In this document: positions 7,457-15,247 of the stretch, in pieces
Layout of the letters: every line of letters starts with the position of its first letter
Numbering within the stretch: the stretch's first letter is position 1
Made by a program: the position numbers and the translations under genes
The notes under the pieces: generated by a model
What the model saw: the letters and a program-made list of their open reading frames with translations, nothing else
Database searches by the model: none
What the model was told of the DNA's origin: nothing
DNA from: a virus
IMG/VR virus record: IMGVR_UViG_3300031629_000995
Location: 1 to 40,678 of that record
Length of the DNA stretch: 40,678 bases
Strand: one strand, 5' to 3'

Positions 7457-8710
7457 TTATCTATCCCATGCTTTGATAGCGGTGAAATTGTTGTATGAGA
7501 ATTCCATACGGTCAACAAGTTTGACGGCATTGCCGTTTACTCTATCTATAGCAACAAAACCTTCAGGATTGACTACCTTAAAGCCTTGTTTGGTGCGGAC
7601 GAATGTGTCCGTTATTTGTTTTACTTTATTGAGTTTGGAAACAATCATCATCTTAGCAGACACAAGAAGATTCTGGAAGATGATGACGTTTTCAAGTAAG
7701 CTGAGTAGCTTACCGAGTTCTCGGAGGGTCTCGGTCTTTTTGTCCTCAATTGCTATTTGGCTCTTCTCGGTCTTTAACTTGGCTTTTTCTTTGTCGAATT
7801 TATCTTCAACCCAAGTTAGATAACCTTTAGCGTGTGCCTTTGGATTAGTAATCTCTGCACCAATTCTGACTTTGGAATTATTGTACGTCTTCAGACTAGC
7901 ACCAATAAATTTGCCTACCAGCGAATCTTGTAGTCGTAAGAACTTAGCTAATTCAGTAGAGTTAATTTTGTTAAACTGTCTACCTGTCTCAGATAGTTTC
8001 GCAGTAACAGCGGCTGTCTCTGTTGCAGTAAATGTGGCGGTGCCGGAATCGTCCTTGTATGTTGCATCATCCATCCATACATTTTTGTTCCAATTGAGTT
8101 TGGAAATGTTAGCACCGAATGATGCAGACATCTTCTCAAGTGAAGCACCTGTGTATGTGGTATGCCAAACGACACCAATTTTTGCAGATTTGATTTTCTT
8201 TTCCAATGCTGAATTTCGTTGAACAGCATAAACAATTGCGTTAGGTTGAAATGTTGTCCACTTCTTACCATCGATAGTTTCATTCTCGAGGTCTTCTTTC
8301 GTGAACATCAAATCGCCCTGTAGGACATTTTTGATTCCTAATTTTCCAAACTCAACCAGAGCAAGTTTGAACTTAGGTTTCAATGCGGCTGGTAACCGGG
8401 TGTCAGTATCGATCTCTCCAATCGTTTTATATAACAGAGGAGTCTTATTGAATACCGACTTCTTTGCTACGAAAAATTTACCGTCACTCGGGTCAATACC
8501 CGCAAAAATAGCTGGTGCACCATCCCACTTAACTGTCATGTTCAGTGAGGATCTGGAGTGTCCAGCCATCATATCTCTTAATGAGCGTAGAAAATTGACA
8601 GCACCTCTGCCACCATTTATTCCGAAATTTATTATCTCATCCTCAAGGTGCTCCAAGTGCAAATTCTTGCCTTGGGCATCCTCATTGAGATAACTAGAGA
8701 ATTTTATCAT
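7457..8710 (-). CDS. Phage protein with possible ligase-like nucleotidyltransferase motifs
   Basis: This 417-residue protein belongs to a type commonly seen in marine T4-like phages without assigned function. I note motifs like those of covalent nucleotidyltransferases (ligases, capping enzymes). KWDGAPAIFAG (Lys61) resembles motif I KxDG, LQGDLMF resembles a motif III segment, and PEGFVAID (383) followed by AVKLV (Lys397) resembles motifs IV and V. If correct, Lys61 would carry AMP. The spacing between motifs I and IV is longer than in small RNA ligases. A charged coiled-coil stretch (about 285-340) is inserted before motif IV. The gene overlaps its upstream neighbour by 17 nt. Function is tentative. 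Confidence 0.7.
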   Translation of the reverse strand: MIKFSSYLNEDAQGKNLHLEHLEDEIINFGINGGRGAVNFLRSLRDMMAGHSRSSLNMTVKWDGAPAIFAGIDPSDGKFFVAKKSVFNKTPLLYKTIGEIDTDTRLPAALKPKFKLALVEFGKLGIKNVLQGDLMFTKEDLENETIDGKKWTTFQPNAIVYAVQRNSALEKKIKSAKIGVVWHTTYTGASLEKMSASFGANISKLNWNKNVWMDDATYKDDSGTATFTATETAAVTAKLSETGRQFNKINSTELAKFLRLQDSLVGKFIGASLKTYNNSKVRIGAEITNPKAHAKGYLTWVEDKFDKEKAKLKTEKSQIAIEDKKTETLRELGKLLSLLENVIIFQNLLVSAKMMIVSKLNKVKQITDTFVRTKQGFKVVNPEGFVAIDRVNGNAVKLVDRMEFSYNNFTAIKAWDR

Positions 8711-9131
8711 CGGTCTTCGCGTCCACTATTTTCTTTTTTGGGTTCTTCTTTACAGGTTCTGGCTCTATATACGGCTCTTCTATGTCTGCCGTGGGCGAGA
8801 ACTTATCTTTCATATCCCGCATTTTCTTTCTAAGTTCTTTATTCTTAGATTGAAACTCTTCATTGCGTTCACTCTCATATTTATATCTGCCTCGAAGTTC
8901 ACCACATTCCTCGGTCAATTTTTTGTTGTTTGATGCTATAAGTGCATTAATTTTCTTCATTTTAGAATGTGCTATCTCTAATGCAACCAAGTCTCGCTGT
9001 GTAATCTTTAGCTTGGCGTATATGTCAAATTTTTCTAAGTAATCGATTGTCAATGCTTCTTGGAGAGTTTTTACCCGTTCCTCATTGAATATCTCATCTT
9101 CAGTTTTTACATGTTCATTTTCTTCAGTCAT
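8694..9131 (-). CDS. Coiled-coil hypothetical protein (145 aa)
   Basis: I place the start at the ATG at 9131 (MTEENEHVK). An upstream in-frame TTG lies inside the preceding gene and has no ribosome binding site. Residues about 40-115 have strong heptad character and many Glu and Lys residues, indicating a long coiled coil. The C-terminus is Pro- and Lys-rich. It lies between the MPTY-type protein and the ligase-like protein in the late region. No family recognised. Confidence 0.7.
   Translation of the reverse strand: MTEENEHVKTEDEIFNEERVKTLQEALTIDYLEKFDIYAKLKITQRDLVALEIAHSKMKKINALIASNNKKLTEECGELRGRYKYESERNEEFQSKNKELRKKMRDMKDKFSPTADIEEPYIEPEPVKKNPKKKIVDAKTDDKIL
8878..8885 (-). promoter_or_regulatory. 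Possible internal late promoter
   Basis: An exact TATAAATA on the minus strand, but inside the coiled-coil coding sequence about 170 bp before the ligase-like gene. It may be chance, since it encodes Tyr-Lys-Tyr in an ordinary context. Confidence 0.35.
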
Positions 9132-9144
9132 ATAATGTATACCA

Positions 9145-9456
9145 TCACTCGTGTGAGTCGCCAACCTTAGCTTTGACTTTCTCAACTACATTTCTTAATT
9201 TTACAGACGTTGGATCTTTTTTGCCATACGTCTGCGCGAGGGGAGAATATGGATTCGCGGCTGCAATTCCTTGCATTACCTCCGTGAAGCCGCCATCTGG
9301 TTTTACTGCATCGCCAGTGCCACCTATTATTGACATAGCGGTTGGCATCTTATGACAATTAGGATTTTCTTCAAGCCATTCTTCACTTTGGCTGATTCCC
9401 ATAAACTGTTCCCAGATTTCACCAGTTAATTCATTCTTAAATTTGTACGTGGGCAT
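9145..9456 (-). CDS. Small conserved phage protein of the MPTYxF type (103 aa)
   Basis: The start is set at the ATG at 9456 (MPTYKFKNELTGE) because GGAG lies 5 nt upstream. A longer reading to 9477 would begin at the predicted transcription start and leave no leader. The N-terminus resembles FmdB-type zinc-ribbon proteins (MPTYxF), but the paired cysteines are absent and only one Cys is present. Similar small proteins occur in marine T4-like phages. Function unknown; a late promoter precedes it. Confidence 0.8.
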   Translation of the reverse strand: MPTYKFKNELTGEIWEQFMGISQSEEWLEENPNCHKMPTAMSIIGGTGDAVKPDGGFTEVMQGIAAANPYSPLAQTYGKKDPTSVKLRNVVEKVKAKVGDSHE

Positions 9457-9482
9457 AGTATCTCCAAAACATGTCATCCTTT

Positions 9483-9490
9483 TATTTATA
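9483..9490 (-). promoter_or_regulatory. Late promoter (TATAAATA)
   Basis: An exact minus-strand match in the gap between 9494 and 9456. The predicted start near 9477 leaves a 21-nt leader with the GGAG ribosome binding site of the gene at 9456. Confidence 0.75.
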
Positions 9491-9493
9491 CGG

Positions 9494-9898
9494 CTAAACA
9501 GAGTAGTCTGTTAATTCTTTACGAAACTCCAATTCACGTTCCATAGCAATTTTAAATGCTGGGTTTATTGATGGCACATTCTTTAAGACTGCTTCAATGT
9601 GGTCAACGGTCATGTCACACAAGGTAATATATGACAGCGGTTGGTCACCGTTAATGCCATATGTTCCCCATTCCAAGGCTTCTCTAACCTGTTTTTGTGG
9701 GTCGGCAAGTGTGACTACCATCATTTCTTCATCACCATTAGCACTACAACGAACATAGTCTAATCCACCGTCGAGCATATACTCATTGCCGTTGGCATCA
9801 GTGTGGGTAACATAATCATGTCGGTGCCTACTGCGTATGATTGTTCCATCTGGAGTTCTCATTGCATTGCGTATCATACGATGATCAAAGTTTATCAT
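9494..9898 (-). CDS. Conserved phage protein, function unknown (134 aa)
   Basis: The ATG overlaps the stop of the dehydrogenase-like gene (ATGA), so the two are translationally coupled. The N-terminal half contains SRHRHDYVTHTDANGNEYML and LDGGLDYVRC, a pattern I associate with small uncharacterised proteins of T4-like phages (DUF7695-like, tentative). The His- and Asp-rich N-terminus could bind metal. The C-terminal half is helical. Confidence 0.75.
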   Translation of the reverse strand: MINFDHRMIRNAMRTPDGTIIRSRHRHDYVTHTDANGNEYMLDGGLDYVRCSANGDEEMMVVTLADPQKQVREALEWGTYGINGDQPLSYITLCDMTVDHIEAVLKNVPSINPAFKIAMERELEFRKELTDYSV

Positions 9899-10659
9899 AA
9901 TTTTTCATTCCACTCAATTGCTTGTTGCAGTACACTCATGCGATTTTCTTTATCCATGCACGAGAAAGCCCGGGTGTCTTTTGGAAAACATGCTCCACCA
10001 AATCCACCTTCTTCAGTTACTTCTGTATGTGAATCACCAATTCTGTCGTCTGTGATGACCATTCTTCTAACAGAATCAAATGATAGATCGTTGTCATCAC
10101 AGAATTCTTTAAGTTGGTTGAAGAAGATAACCTTAGTAGCTAGGAATGAGTTCACCGCATACTTCATTATGATTGTTTCTTTTACGTCATTGATAGAATA
10201 TCGAAATATCTTGCGCTCAAATACGGGAGATGCTGTTAGAATTTTCCACCATATATTGGGATAATCACCCGCAAGAATACAGTACTTATTCATTTTCAAA
10301 TCTAATGTAGCAGATTTTTGTCTCAGGAACTCAGGTGAGAATGTAATCGGATTAGTGTAAGCTGTAGTAAGATGTTCCCAAGCCTCCAAATCTATGGTAC
10401 TCTTTATTAATATTGGAATAGAATGGTCTGTAGTTTCAACATTGACCGTATCCATAACATCGATTATCAACGAGTAGTCGCAAGAGCCATCCGAATTTGA
10501 AGGCGTGGGAACGCAAATTATAATTCCATCATATCCAGGAAAGTCAGAAAGCGCATTATTATTCATGGCGGGGTCTATCACATGAATGTCATGCACCGTC
10601 TTTAATGCATCGTAGTATGTGCTTCCTACAAAACCACAACCAACTATAGCTATCTTCAT
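9895..10659 (-). CDS. UDP-glucose/GDP-mannose dehydrogenase-like protein, short form
   Basis: The N-terminal Rossmann motif GCGFVGSTYYDA binds NAD, and ICVPTPSNSDGSCD and FSPEFLR are family motifs. FGGACFPKDT carries the catalytic Cys (about 224). Family members oxidise a nucleotide sugar twice to the uronic acid. At 254 residues this one is much shorter than the usual 390-450 and ends soon after the catalytic-Cys segment, so the C-terminal sugar-nucleotide-binding domain is missing. It may pair with a host subunit, use another substrate, or be a reduced enzyme. It overlaps both neighbours by 4 nt in a tightly packed operon. Confidence 0.85.
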   Translation of the reverse strand: MKIAIVGCGFVGSTYYDALKTVHDIHVIDPAMNNNALSDFPGYDGIIICVPTPSNSDGSCDYSLIIDVMDTVNVETTDHSIPILIKSTIDLEAWEHLTTAYTNPITFSPEFLRQKSATLDLKMNKYCILAGDYPNIWWKILTASPVFERKIFRYSINDVKETIIMKYAVNSFLATKVIFFNQLKEFCDDNDLSFDSVRRMVITDDRIGDSHTEVTEEGGFGGACFPKDTRAFSCMDKENRMSVLQQAIEWNEKL

Positions 10660-10949
10660 GTCATCACCCTCTCAGCAACTGCTCGGATTAGAAACAGCAA
10701 TCCTACACCATTCAGTAATATCAGTGCGCGGTCTTTCCATATCAGCGAGACAGCTAACCAAAGGCTAATGCCACATAGAGATAGATATAAATCAAGTGCC
10801 GCATAGCCCTCAACACCACGAATTGACATTGAACATAATACGAATGCACTGGCAACCCACTTCAGATACCAATCGAGTGTATATTTTGGAGTTGCTGATT
10901 TAAAAATTCGATTGGAATTCTTTACTTCTTTTGGATCAAAATTTGGCAT
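10656..10949 (-). CDS. Small membrane protein (97 aa)
   Basis: The start is the ATG at 10949, with AAGGAG 5 nt upstream; a GTG two codons earlier is less well placed. Two or three hydrophobic segments (about 28-45, 48-68 and 74-92) predict an inner-membrane protein with a charged N-terminal cytoplasmic part. It is coupled to both neighbours (TAATG before, ATGA after). Function unknown. Confidence 0.75.
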   Translation of the reverse strand: MPNFDPKEVKNSNRIFKSATPKYTLDWYLKWVASAFVLCSMSIRGVEGYAALDLYLSLCGISLWLAVSLIWKDRALILLNGVGLLFLIRAVAERVMT

Positions 10950-11149
10950 TACCACTCCTTGAAGTTTGCTTCTTCCTCATTACTCTTATAACCTGCAAGA
11001 TAATCTTGGATTTCTTCAGGAGTCATACTGTTCTCTTCCACTAACTCGGTCTTATATGTGTCACCGATAAAGTAGTGTGGTGTAGGCAGCCTACCATAGT
11101 AGCTATCAGCCCCACCGCGATCATAACAACCACCATGTCGTATATTCAT
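10949..11149 (-). CDS. Conserved small phage protein (66 aa)
   Basis: This short protein has a distinctive N-terminus (HGGCYDRGGADSYYGR) and ends in NFKEW. I recall similar small proteins from other T4-like marine phages, all without function. The C-terminal half contains MTPEEIQDYLAGY, a helical segment. It overlaps the upstream stop by 4 nt (ATGA) and its own 3' end supplies the ribosome binding site of the next gene. Confidence 0.8.
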   Translation of the reverse strand: MNIRHGGCYDRGGADSYYGRLPTPHYFIGDTYKTELVEENSMTPEEIQDYLAGYKSNEEEANFKEW

Positions 11150-11547
11150 GCCACTTTCTCCATGTTTGCGTAAAATACGTTTTCCAGCACTGACACGCTG
11201 GAAGACATCAGTTGAGTCCAGCCGAAGTTATCGCACATGTGGACATCACCATACTCACCAACACAGATATCGCCAACTGACATTGAATGCTGTTTAGCAT
11301 ATCGTGTGATCTTGTCTTCTTCTTGGAAGTTGTGAAGCCGAAACGCTTCTTCAAGAGTGTCAGCATCGAGGTCAGCCACATGGGTGAACATAGCATCGTA
11401 CTCGGTGACATATGCTTCAGAACCAGCCATTCTCACAGATTGACTAGCCTCAACCAATGGGTATCTTTCCATTGCTTCTGACCAACCTAGTTTATTGACT
11501 TCATCATACTGTTCACGTGGAACTGAAATTTGAAATAATTTATACAT
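11146..11547 (-). CDS. Hypothetical protein (133 aa)
   Basis: The start at 11547 (MYKLFQ) is chosen because AGAGGA lies 7 nt upstream; a reading six codons longer would put the start too far into the upstream gene. The protein is acidic, with helical segments and no recognised motif. It is the second gene after an early-type promoter at 11796-11823. Confidence 0.75.
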   Translation of the reverse strand: MYKLFQISVPREQYDEVNKLGWSEAMERYPLVEASQSVRMAGSEAYVTEYDAMFTHVADLDADTLEEAFRLHNFQEEDKITRYAKQHSMSVGDICVGEYGDVHMCDNFGWTQLMSSSVSVLENVFYANMEKVA

Positions 11548-11761
11548 TATATATCCTCTCATCAATCCAAGACTGTTTAAATTCTTCTAGCATGTACTCG
11601 TTCTCGGCAGCCTCGAGTAGAGTAGCTCCGTTACATATAGTAACCTCAGATGGATCAGCATTATCCATGATGTACATAGCGTACTCATCATGTATCTCGT
11701 CTATATCGTTCTCAAATGCATTCTCAAATGCTTGATTAATAGTGTCATTTTGTGTATTCAT
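11540..11761 (-). CDS. Hypothetical small acidic protein (73 aa)
   Basis: First gene after the early-type promoter at 11796-11823. It is strongly acidic and begins with a near-repeat (NQAFENAFENDID). A GAGAGAGA tract just upstream serves as ribosome binding site. Its 3' end overlaps the next gene by 8 nt. Small acidic proteins expressed early often act on host enzymes, but that is inference only. Confidence 0.7.
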   Translation of the reverse strand: MNTQNDTINQAFENAFENDIDEIHDEYAMYIMDNADPSEVTICNGATLLEAAENEYMLEEFKQSWIDERIYNV

Positions 11762-11795
11762 TCTAATTCTCTCTCTTTTCTCAATTTGTACAACT

Positions 11796-11823
11796 ATTAT
11801 AACACACTGGAGGGCAAAGTCAA
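11796..11823 (-). promoter_or_regulatory. Early (sigma70-type) promoter
   Basis: On the minus strand, TTGACT (11823-11818), a 16-bp spacer and an exact TATAAT (11801-11796). It drives the small-gene operon starting at 11761. Confidence 0.85.
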
Positions 11824-11872
11824 CCTTTTTCTTTTTTTTAAGTCATTGATATCATTGAGGTTTTAAAATAAA

Positions 11873-12403
11873 TTAAATTAATTTCATTCCTGATAGTGTT
11901 TTTATGGGTATATCGTACCATAATTGAAGAGAAAACCGGTCATGTTCTGTGTTTTCGACACCATGGAGTACTTCTGTAGAGAAAGCATAGCAATTTACAT
12001 CGGGAGAATCTGAATACGAATGAGAATCATTCGCGTCTTTATAGAAGGATGTTGGAGCGAACTTTTTGCCGACTTCCCGGAGTGGAAACACAACGGCTGT
12101 TTTGCGCGGGTAGTTTTTTCCATCCACATGAGGCACAATGCGGGCGTTGGCAGGTACTCTCATCAGTGAAGCCGCGGAGGGCTTGACAGTAAACATCTCC
12201 GCAATCTCATTGACCGTGTGGTCGTCTTCCATGAGTAGTATGTCTAAGTGGGTATAGTCAGTGCCATTGTTATGTTGATGGAACTCACTGGAGCGTTGCC
12301 TAGAGACGGCAATGAGTGCTCCAGCTTGTTTTTCTGTCAATCGAGCATCAATAACAAAGTAGTTCACTTGCTTTGGTTTCCCATATGAACGGAAAGATTC
12401 CAT
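11873..12403 (-). CDS. 2OG-Fe(II) oxygenase-like protein
   Basis: The likely start is the ATG at 12403 (MESFRSYG). The core has the HxD iron-ligand pair in RIVPHVDGKNYPRKTAVVFPL, and further on LHGVENTEHDRFSLQLWY with the distal His and the Arg that binds 2-oxoglutarate. Strand spacing fits the double-stranded beta-helix fold. At about 176 residues it has the size of small phage dioxygenases, which hydroxylate protein or nucleic-acid targets; the substrate here is unknown. It is flanked by short non-coding gaps on both sides, and I see no good promoter or ribosome binding site in the 72-bp gap upstream. Confidence 0.75.
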   Translation of the reverse strand: MESFRSYGKPKQVNYFVIDARLTEKQAGALIAVSRQRSSEFHQHNNGTDYTHLDILLMEDDHTVNEIAEMFTVKPSAASLMRVPANARIVPHVDGKNYPRKTAVVFPLREVGKKFAPTSFYKDANDSHSYSDSPDVNCYAFSTEVLHGVENTEHDRFSLQLWYDIPIKTLSGMKLI

Positions 12404-12481
12404 GGACAATTAATACGAATCCAACTTTCCATGAAAATCTTAAATGTTGAAAGTACGTTACGTCATTTTGTTTCAAGTGAC

Positions 12482-12910
12482 TCATTTTTTAGTAAATGCC
12501 TGAGCCCCAAAGAATGCGGCAACTATACCGGCTACTGCAACAAAGTATGTTGGTGCCATTGATCCTAGTGTTGACTGCGCTTCGTTAAGTCCAGCTAATG
12601 AAGCTAGTACTACTGCGAAAGGATATAGTAACATACCCAATAAAGCAAACCATGCCATCTTACGTTGAGCATCTCTCATTGCATCCGCATCTTCTAGTTC
12701 TTTTCTTTTGAACTCTAAGTGCATTTTATTTTCCATTATAGATATATGACCATCGTCATTTATATCTGCATCTTCCATACCCTCAACTGTTTTAAAACCT
12801 CGGGTATCATATGCTGATCCGTCACCTGCAGGAGCATCGCCTGCCGCTTCTGCTTTCAATGCATCATACTCTTTACGAGTCATGCTTACTTCTGCGTTAT
12901 TCTCTGTCAT
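12482..12910 (-). CDS. Holin-like membrane protein with an EF-hand calcium loop
   Basis: The start is the ATG at 12910 (AAGGGG nearby). The soluble N-terminal part contains DINDDGHISIME (49-60), a complete 12-residue EF-hand loop with Asp1, Asn3, Asp5, Gly6, Ile8 and Glu12. A charged helix follows, then two transmembrane segments (about 78-100 and 113-135), and the end is positively charged. Its place directly after the spanin genes and under the same late promoter makes a holin the best guess. The single EF-hand suggests calcium binding or pairing between monomers (inference). Overlaps the o-spanin gene by 14 nt. Confidence 0.7.
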   Translation of the reverse strand: MTENNAEVSMTRKEYDALKAEAAGDAPAGDGSAYDTRGFKTVEGMEDADINDDGHISIMENKMHLEFKRKELEDADAMRDAQRKMAWFALLGMLLYPFAVVLASLAGLNEAQSTLGSMAPTYFVAVAGIVAAFFGAQAFTKK

Positions 12911-13313
12911 CCTGTGTTTCCCCTTCTGATGTAGTTGTGGTTTCATTTTCATCATCTAGGGTTACAGCGCGGTAGTATACAATCACCTGTTTCACTTCTT
13001 TAATAAATCGTTTAATTTCTTGTAGATTATAGGACATTAGTTCGTAGTCACCAGGAGTCATCGCAAAGAATACTCCTCCCGTTTCTTTCTCTATTCGCTC
13101 TAAGAATTCGTCAATATTGGCGTTGGATACTACATACCATTCTGGATCTTTCATATCGATGGCGCGAGGTAAAACTGGCTGTCGAATTGGGGTTCGTATC
13201 TGTACTGTTGTAATTTCTACTTCTCTGGGTGGCGCTCTTAGAAAAGAGCATCCACTAAGGAGTACCAGGACTAAAGTCGAAACTACTATCTTGTTCAAGG
13301 CTGTCGAATACAT
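12897..13313 (-). CDS. Outer-membrane lipoprotein, probable o-spanin
   Basis: A hydrophobic signal ends in a lipobox LLSGC (Cys near residue 22), followed by a proline-rich stretch (RAPPRE... PIRQPVLP) typical of Rz1-like o-spanins. The mature protein (about 116 residues) is longer than classical Rz1 and has an extra helical C-terminal part. Its start lies inside the 3' end of the i-spanin gene in another frame (59-nt overlap), the classical overlapped Rz/Rz1 arrangement. It would bridge the periplasm with the i-spanin to fuse membranes during lysis. Confidence 0.75.
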   Translation of the reverse strand: MYSTALNKIVVSTLVLVLLSGCSFLRAPPREVEITTVQIRTPIRQPVLPRAIDMKDPEWYVVSNANIDEFLERIEKETGGVFFAMTPGDYELMSYNLQEIKRFIKEVKQVIVYYRAVTLDDENETTTTSEGETQDDRE

Positions 13314-13638
13314 CTTTAGTTCCTCTATTCACTCTGGGTTCAAGCAATCCAGGCTTTGCACTTGCCAGTTTTGCTAAGTCATGTCTACGAAATACGTCCA
13401 GATACCGGTCTCGTTCGGCTATGATCTCTTGATTGGCTGTTTGCATTTCAACCAATGCCTCTGTCTGCGTTTCATGTTGAGTTATCATTGTATTTATAGT
13501 CTCTTCTTGGACAGCAAACTTCATTTCATACGCCAAGACTTGGGACTGGTACTCAGTCAATTGCTTTGATGTAGTGTCCCAGTAGAAAAATCCACCTACT
13601 CCCATCGCAACAATTATACCAATAAAAATTCCATTCAT
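13255..13638 (-). CDS. Probable i-spanin (Rz-like)
   Basis: The protein has an N-terminal transmembrane anchor (residues 3-20), a long periplasmic coiled coil (about 25-90) and a C-terminal basic/Pro segment (HDLAKLASAKPGLLEPRVN), the topology of an inner-membrane spanin subunit. GAGGAG lies 6 nt before the ATG, and a TATAAATA late promoter precedes it. It overlaps the lipoprotein gene as Rz overlaps Rz1. With the holin-like gene it forms a late lysis cassette separated from the endolysin by about 6 kb. Confidence 0.8.
   Translation of the reverse strand: MNGIFIGIIVAMGVGGFFYWDTTSKQLTEYQSQVLAYEMKFAVQEETINTMITQHETQTEALVEMQTANQEIIAERDRYLDVFRRHDLAKLASAKPGLLEPRVNRGTKDVFDSLEQDSSFDFSPGTP
13491..13498 (-). 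promoter_or_regulatory. Possible internal late promoter
   Basis: An exact TATAAATA on the minus strand inside the i-spanin gene, 178 bp before the o-spanin start. It could raise lipoprotein and holin expression, or be chance. Confidence 0.35.
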
Positions 13639-13657
13639 AATAGTCTCCTCTATAGCG

Positions 13658-13665
13658 TATTTATA
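13658..13665 (-). promoter_or_regulatory. Late promoter of the lysis cassette
   Basis: An exact TATAAATA on the minus strand between the helicase stop and the i-spanin start. The predicted transcription start near 13652 leaves a short leader with GAGGAG. Confidence 0.8.
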
Positions 13666-13668
13666 CTA

Positions 13669-15078
13669 TCAAAAATTTATCTTATCCAAACCGGCGGCAC
13701 TTGAGGTTCTGTCAAAGACTGGAATAGAATCATTGTAGCCGTTATCATTCTTATCAGCCGTGTTACCAGAGTCGGTGATGTTCTGCTGAAATGATTCTTC
13801 TAGGTCATACAGTCTCATCTTAGAACGATCAACACCAATCATAAATCTCTTGTTCTCATTGGCATTATTATATCGATTCTTCAACTGTTTTACCATGATG
13901 TGACCTTGGGCTTCTAATTCTTCTGTTGATATCAGAGCGAACATTAGGTCAGCGGTTGCAGGTAAGCCAAAAGACTCTGATGTATCAGTCAGTTCAACAT
14001 CACTATTGTTATAGCCACCACGGGTAGTCTGGGTTGCTGTGACTATTGGTACGTTCATCTCAACAGCAAGACCACGTAACTCTTCTGCAATACTCTTAAT
14101 GATAGTGTATGAATTTGCATTAGAACTACCACCGAATCGACTGCTCAGACAGATGTTCAGATAATCGATGAAGATAATATCAGGAGTCATGTTCTGCTTC
14201 AGCTTCATCTCATCAAGTAATGCTTTGAAGTGACCAGCATGAGCCGATGCAGTTGGATACTCTTTGATGATTAATCTACCATCAACTTTATCTTTTATCT
14301 TCTGTACTCTATCATCAAACATCTTCTTGGAAAGAGATTTCAAATCACCGATAGCTACGTTCATCATGTTGGCATCTATTCGTTCAGCAATGCGTTCTTC
14401 TGCCATCTCACATGTAATGTACAACACATTCTTACCTTGTGCGATACATGCGGCTGCCATATGACACATGAAAAGTGACTTACCAACACCGGTTCCAGCC
14501 AGTGCGACATTGAGAGTCTTATTTCTCAGACCACCATCCGTGATACGATTGAAGTAGTCAAGATCGAATGGAATCATTTCTTCTACGCGGTGATAAAAAT
14601 CGTATCGACTATCAGTGTCTCCTAGATAATCGTGACCCACATTATTATCAAAACCCACACCAAGTGCTTCAGATAGAATACTTGGCAATGCACCCTTGTC
14701 AAACTTCTTATCGGCTCCATCAATGATCTGAATAGATTTCATAATGGCATTATATAGTGCTTTGTCTTTACAGAATTTCTCTGTCTCGTCCAATAGCCAT
14801 GCTTTCTCCATGCCAGCTTCAGGTTGCATCGCATTGATAAGAGTCTCACATTCTCCGTATAGGTCTTCCGTGACCGCACGGTTATCTTGTAGTGCAATAA
14901 GTAATGCAGATTTAGATGGAACAGAATTATATTTTTCTACAAACCCACTGACAGCATTGAATACCTGGCGAGTTTGTGGCTCGCCAAAGTACTCTTCTTT
15001 CATAAATGGAATTACTTTCCGTATATACTCTTCGTCATGGCAAAGGTTTGCAATTATAATCTGCTCAATATTATCCAT
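13669..15078 (-). CDS. 41: Replicative DNA helicase gp41 (DnaB family)
   Basis: At 469 residues it is the length of T4 gp41. An N-terminal helical domain (about 1-150) is followed by a RecA-like motor. Walker A is ALAGTGVGKSLF, Walker B IIFIDYLN, and ATQTTRGG and the arginine-bearing C-terminal loop are further conserved parts. It forms the hexameric 5'-3' helicase of the phage replisome. Its ATG overlaps the stop of the zinc-ribbon gene (ATGGATAA). The order uvsX, small gene, 41 matches T4 (uvsX, 40, 41). Confidence 0.95.
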   Translation of the reverse strand: MDNIEQIIIANLCHDEEYIRKVIPFMKEEYFGEPQTRQVFNAVSGFVEKYNSVPSKSALLIALQDNRAVTEDLYGECETLINAMQPEAGMEKAWLLDETEKFCKDKALYNAIMKSIQIIDGADKKFDKGALPSILSEALGVGFDNNVGHDYLGDTDSRYDFYHRVEEMIPFDLDYFNRITDGGLRNKTLNVALAGTGVGKSLFMCHMAAACIAQGKNVLYITCEMAEERIAERIDANMMNVAIGDLKSLSKKMFDDRVQKIKDKVDGRLIIKEYPTASAHAGHFKALLDEMKLKQNMTPDIIFIDYLNICLSSRFGGSSNANSYTIIKSIAEELRGLAVEMNVPIVTATQTTRGGYNNSDVELTDTSESFGLPATADLMFALISTEELEAQGHIMVKQLKNRYNNANENKRFMIGVDRSKMRLYDLEESFQQNITDSGNTADKNDNGYNDSIPVFDRTSSAAGLDKINF

Positions 15079-15247
15079 TTACTTTTTCAGCCTCTATAAA
15101 TTCTTTTCGTATTAGTTCTATGCAGGGTTCACATAGATATAAATCTTTATCTAGACTATTAAAACATAAAGCCGCTTGCATGTCAACAATAGTACCCAAA
15201 CATTTATCACATTCATATGTATTGTTGGTGACACCTCCATTACTCAT
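15071..15247 (-). CDS. Small zinc-ribbon protein (58 aa)
   Basis: I choose the ATG at 15247 (MSNGGV), which overlaps the uvsX stop. Two CxxC pairs (YECDKC and YLCEPC) spaced about 28 residues apart should bind one zinc ion. It occupies the place of gene 40 between uvsX and 41 but does not resemble that protein. A role in replisome assembly or transcription is possible from context only. Confidence 0.75.
   Translation of the reverse strand: MSNGGVTNNTYECDKCLGTIVDMQAALCFNSLDKDLYLCEPCIELIRKEFIEAEKVNG

Noticed and set aside
9131-9185. Longer start (TTG) for the coiled-coil gene
   Set aside because: It lies inside the upstream gene without a ribosome binding site; the ATG at 9131 is preferred.
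11824-11872. Possible terminator after the 2OG oxygenase gene
   Set aside because: The region is AT-rich with a short ATGATATCAT palindrome but has no stable stem followed by a T run on the minus strand.
12404-12481. Promoter in the gap before the 2OG oxygenase gene
   Set aside because: A TTGAAA is present but no -10 box at usual spacing, and no TATAAATA; nothing convincing seen.
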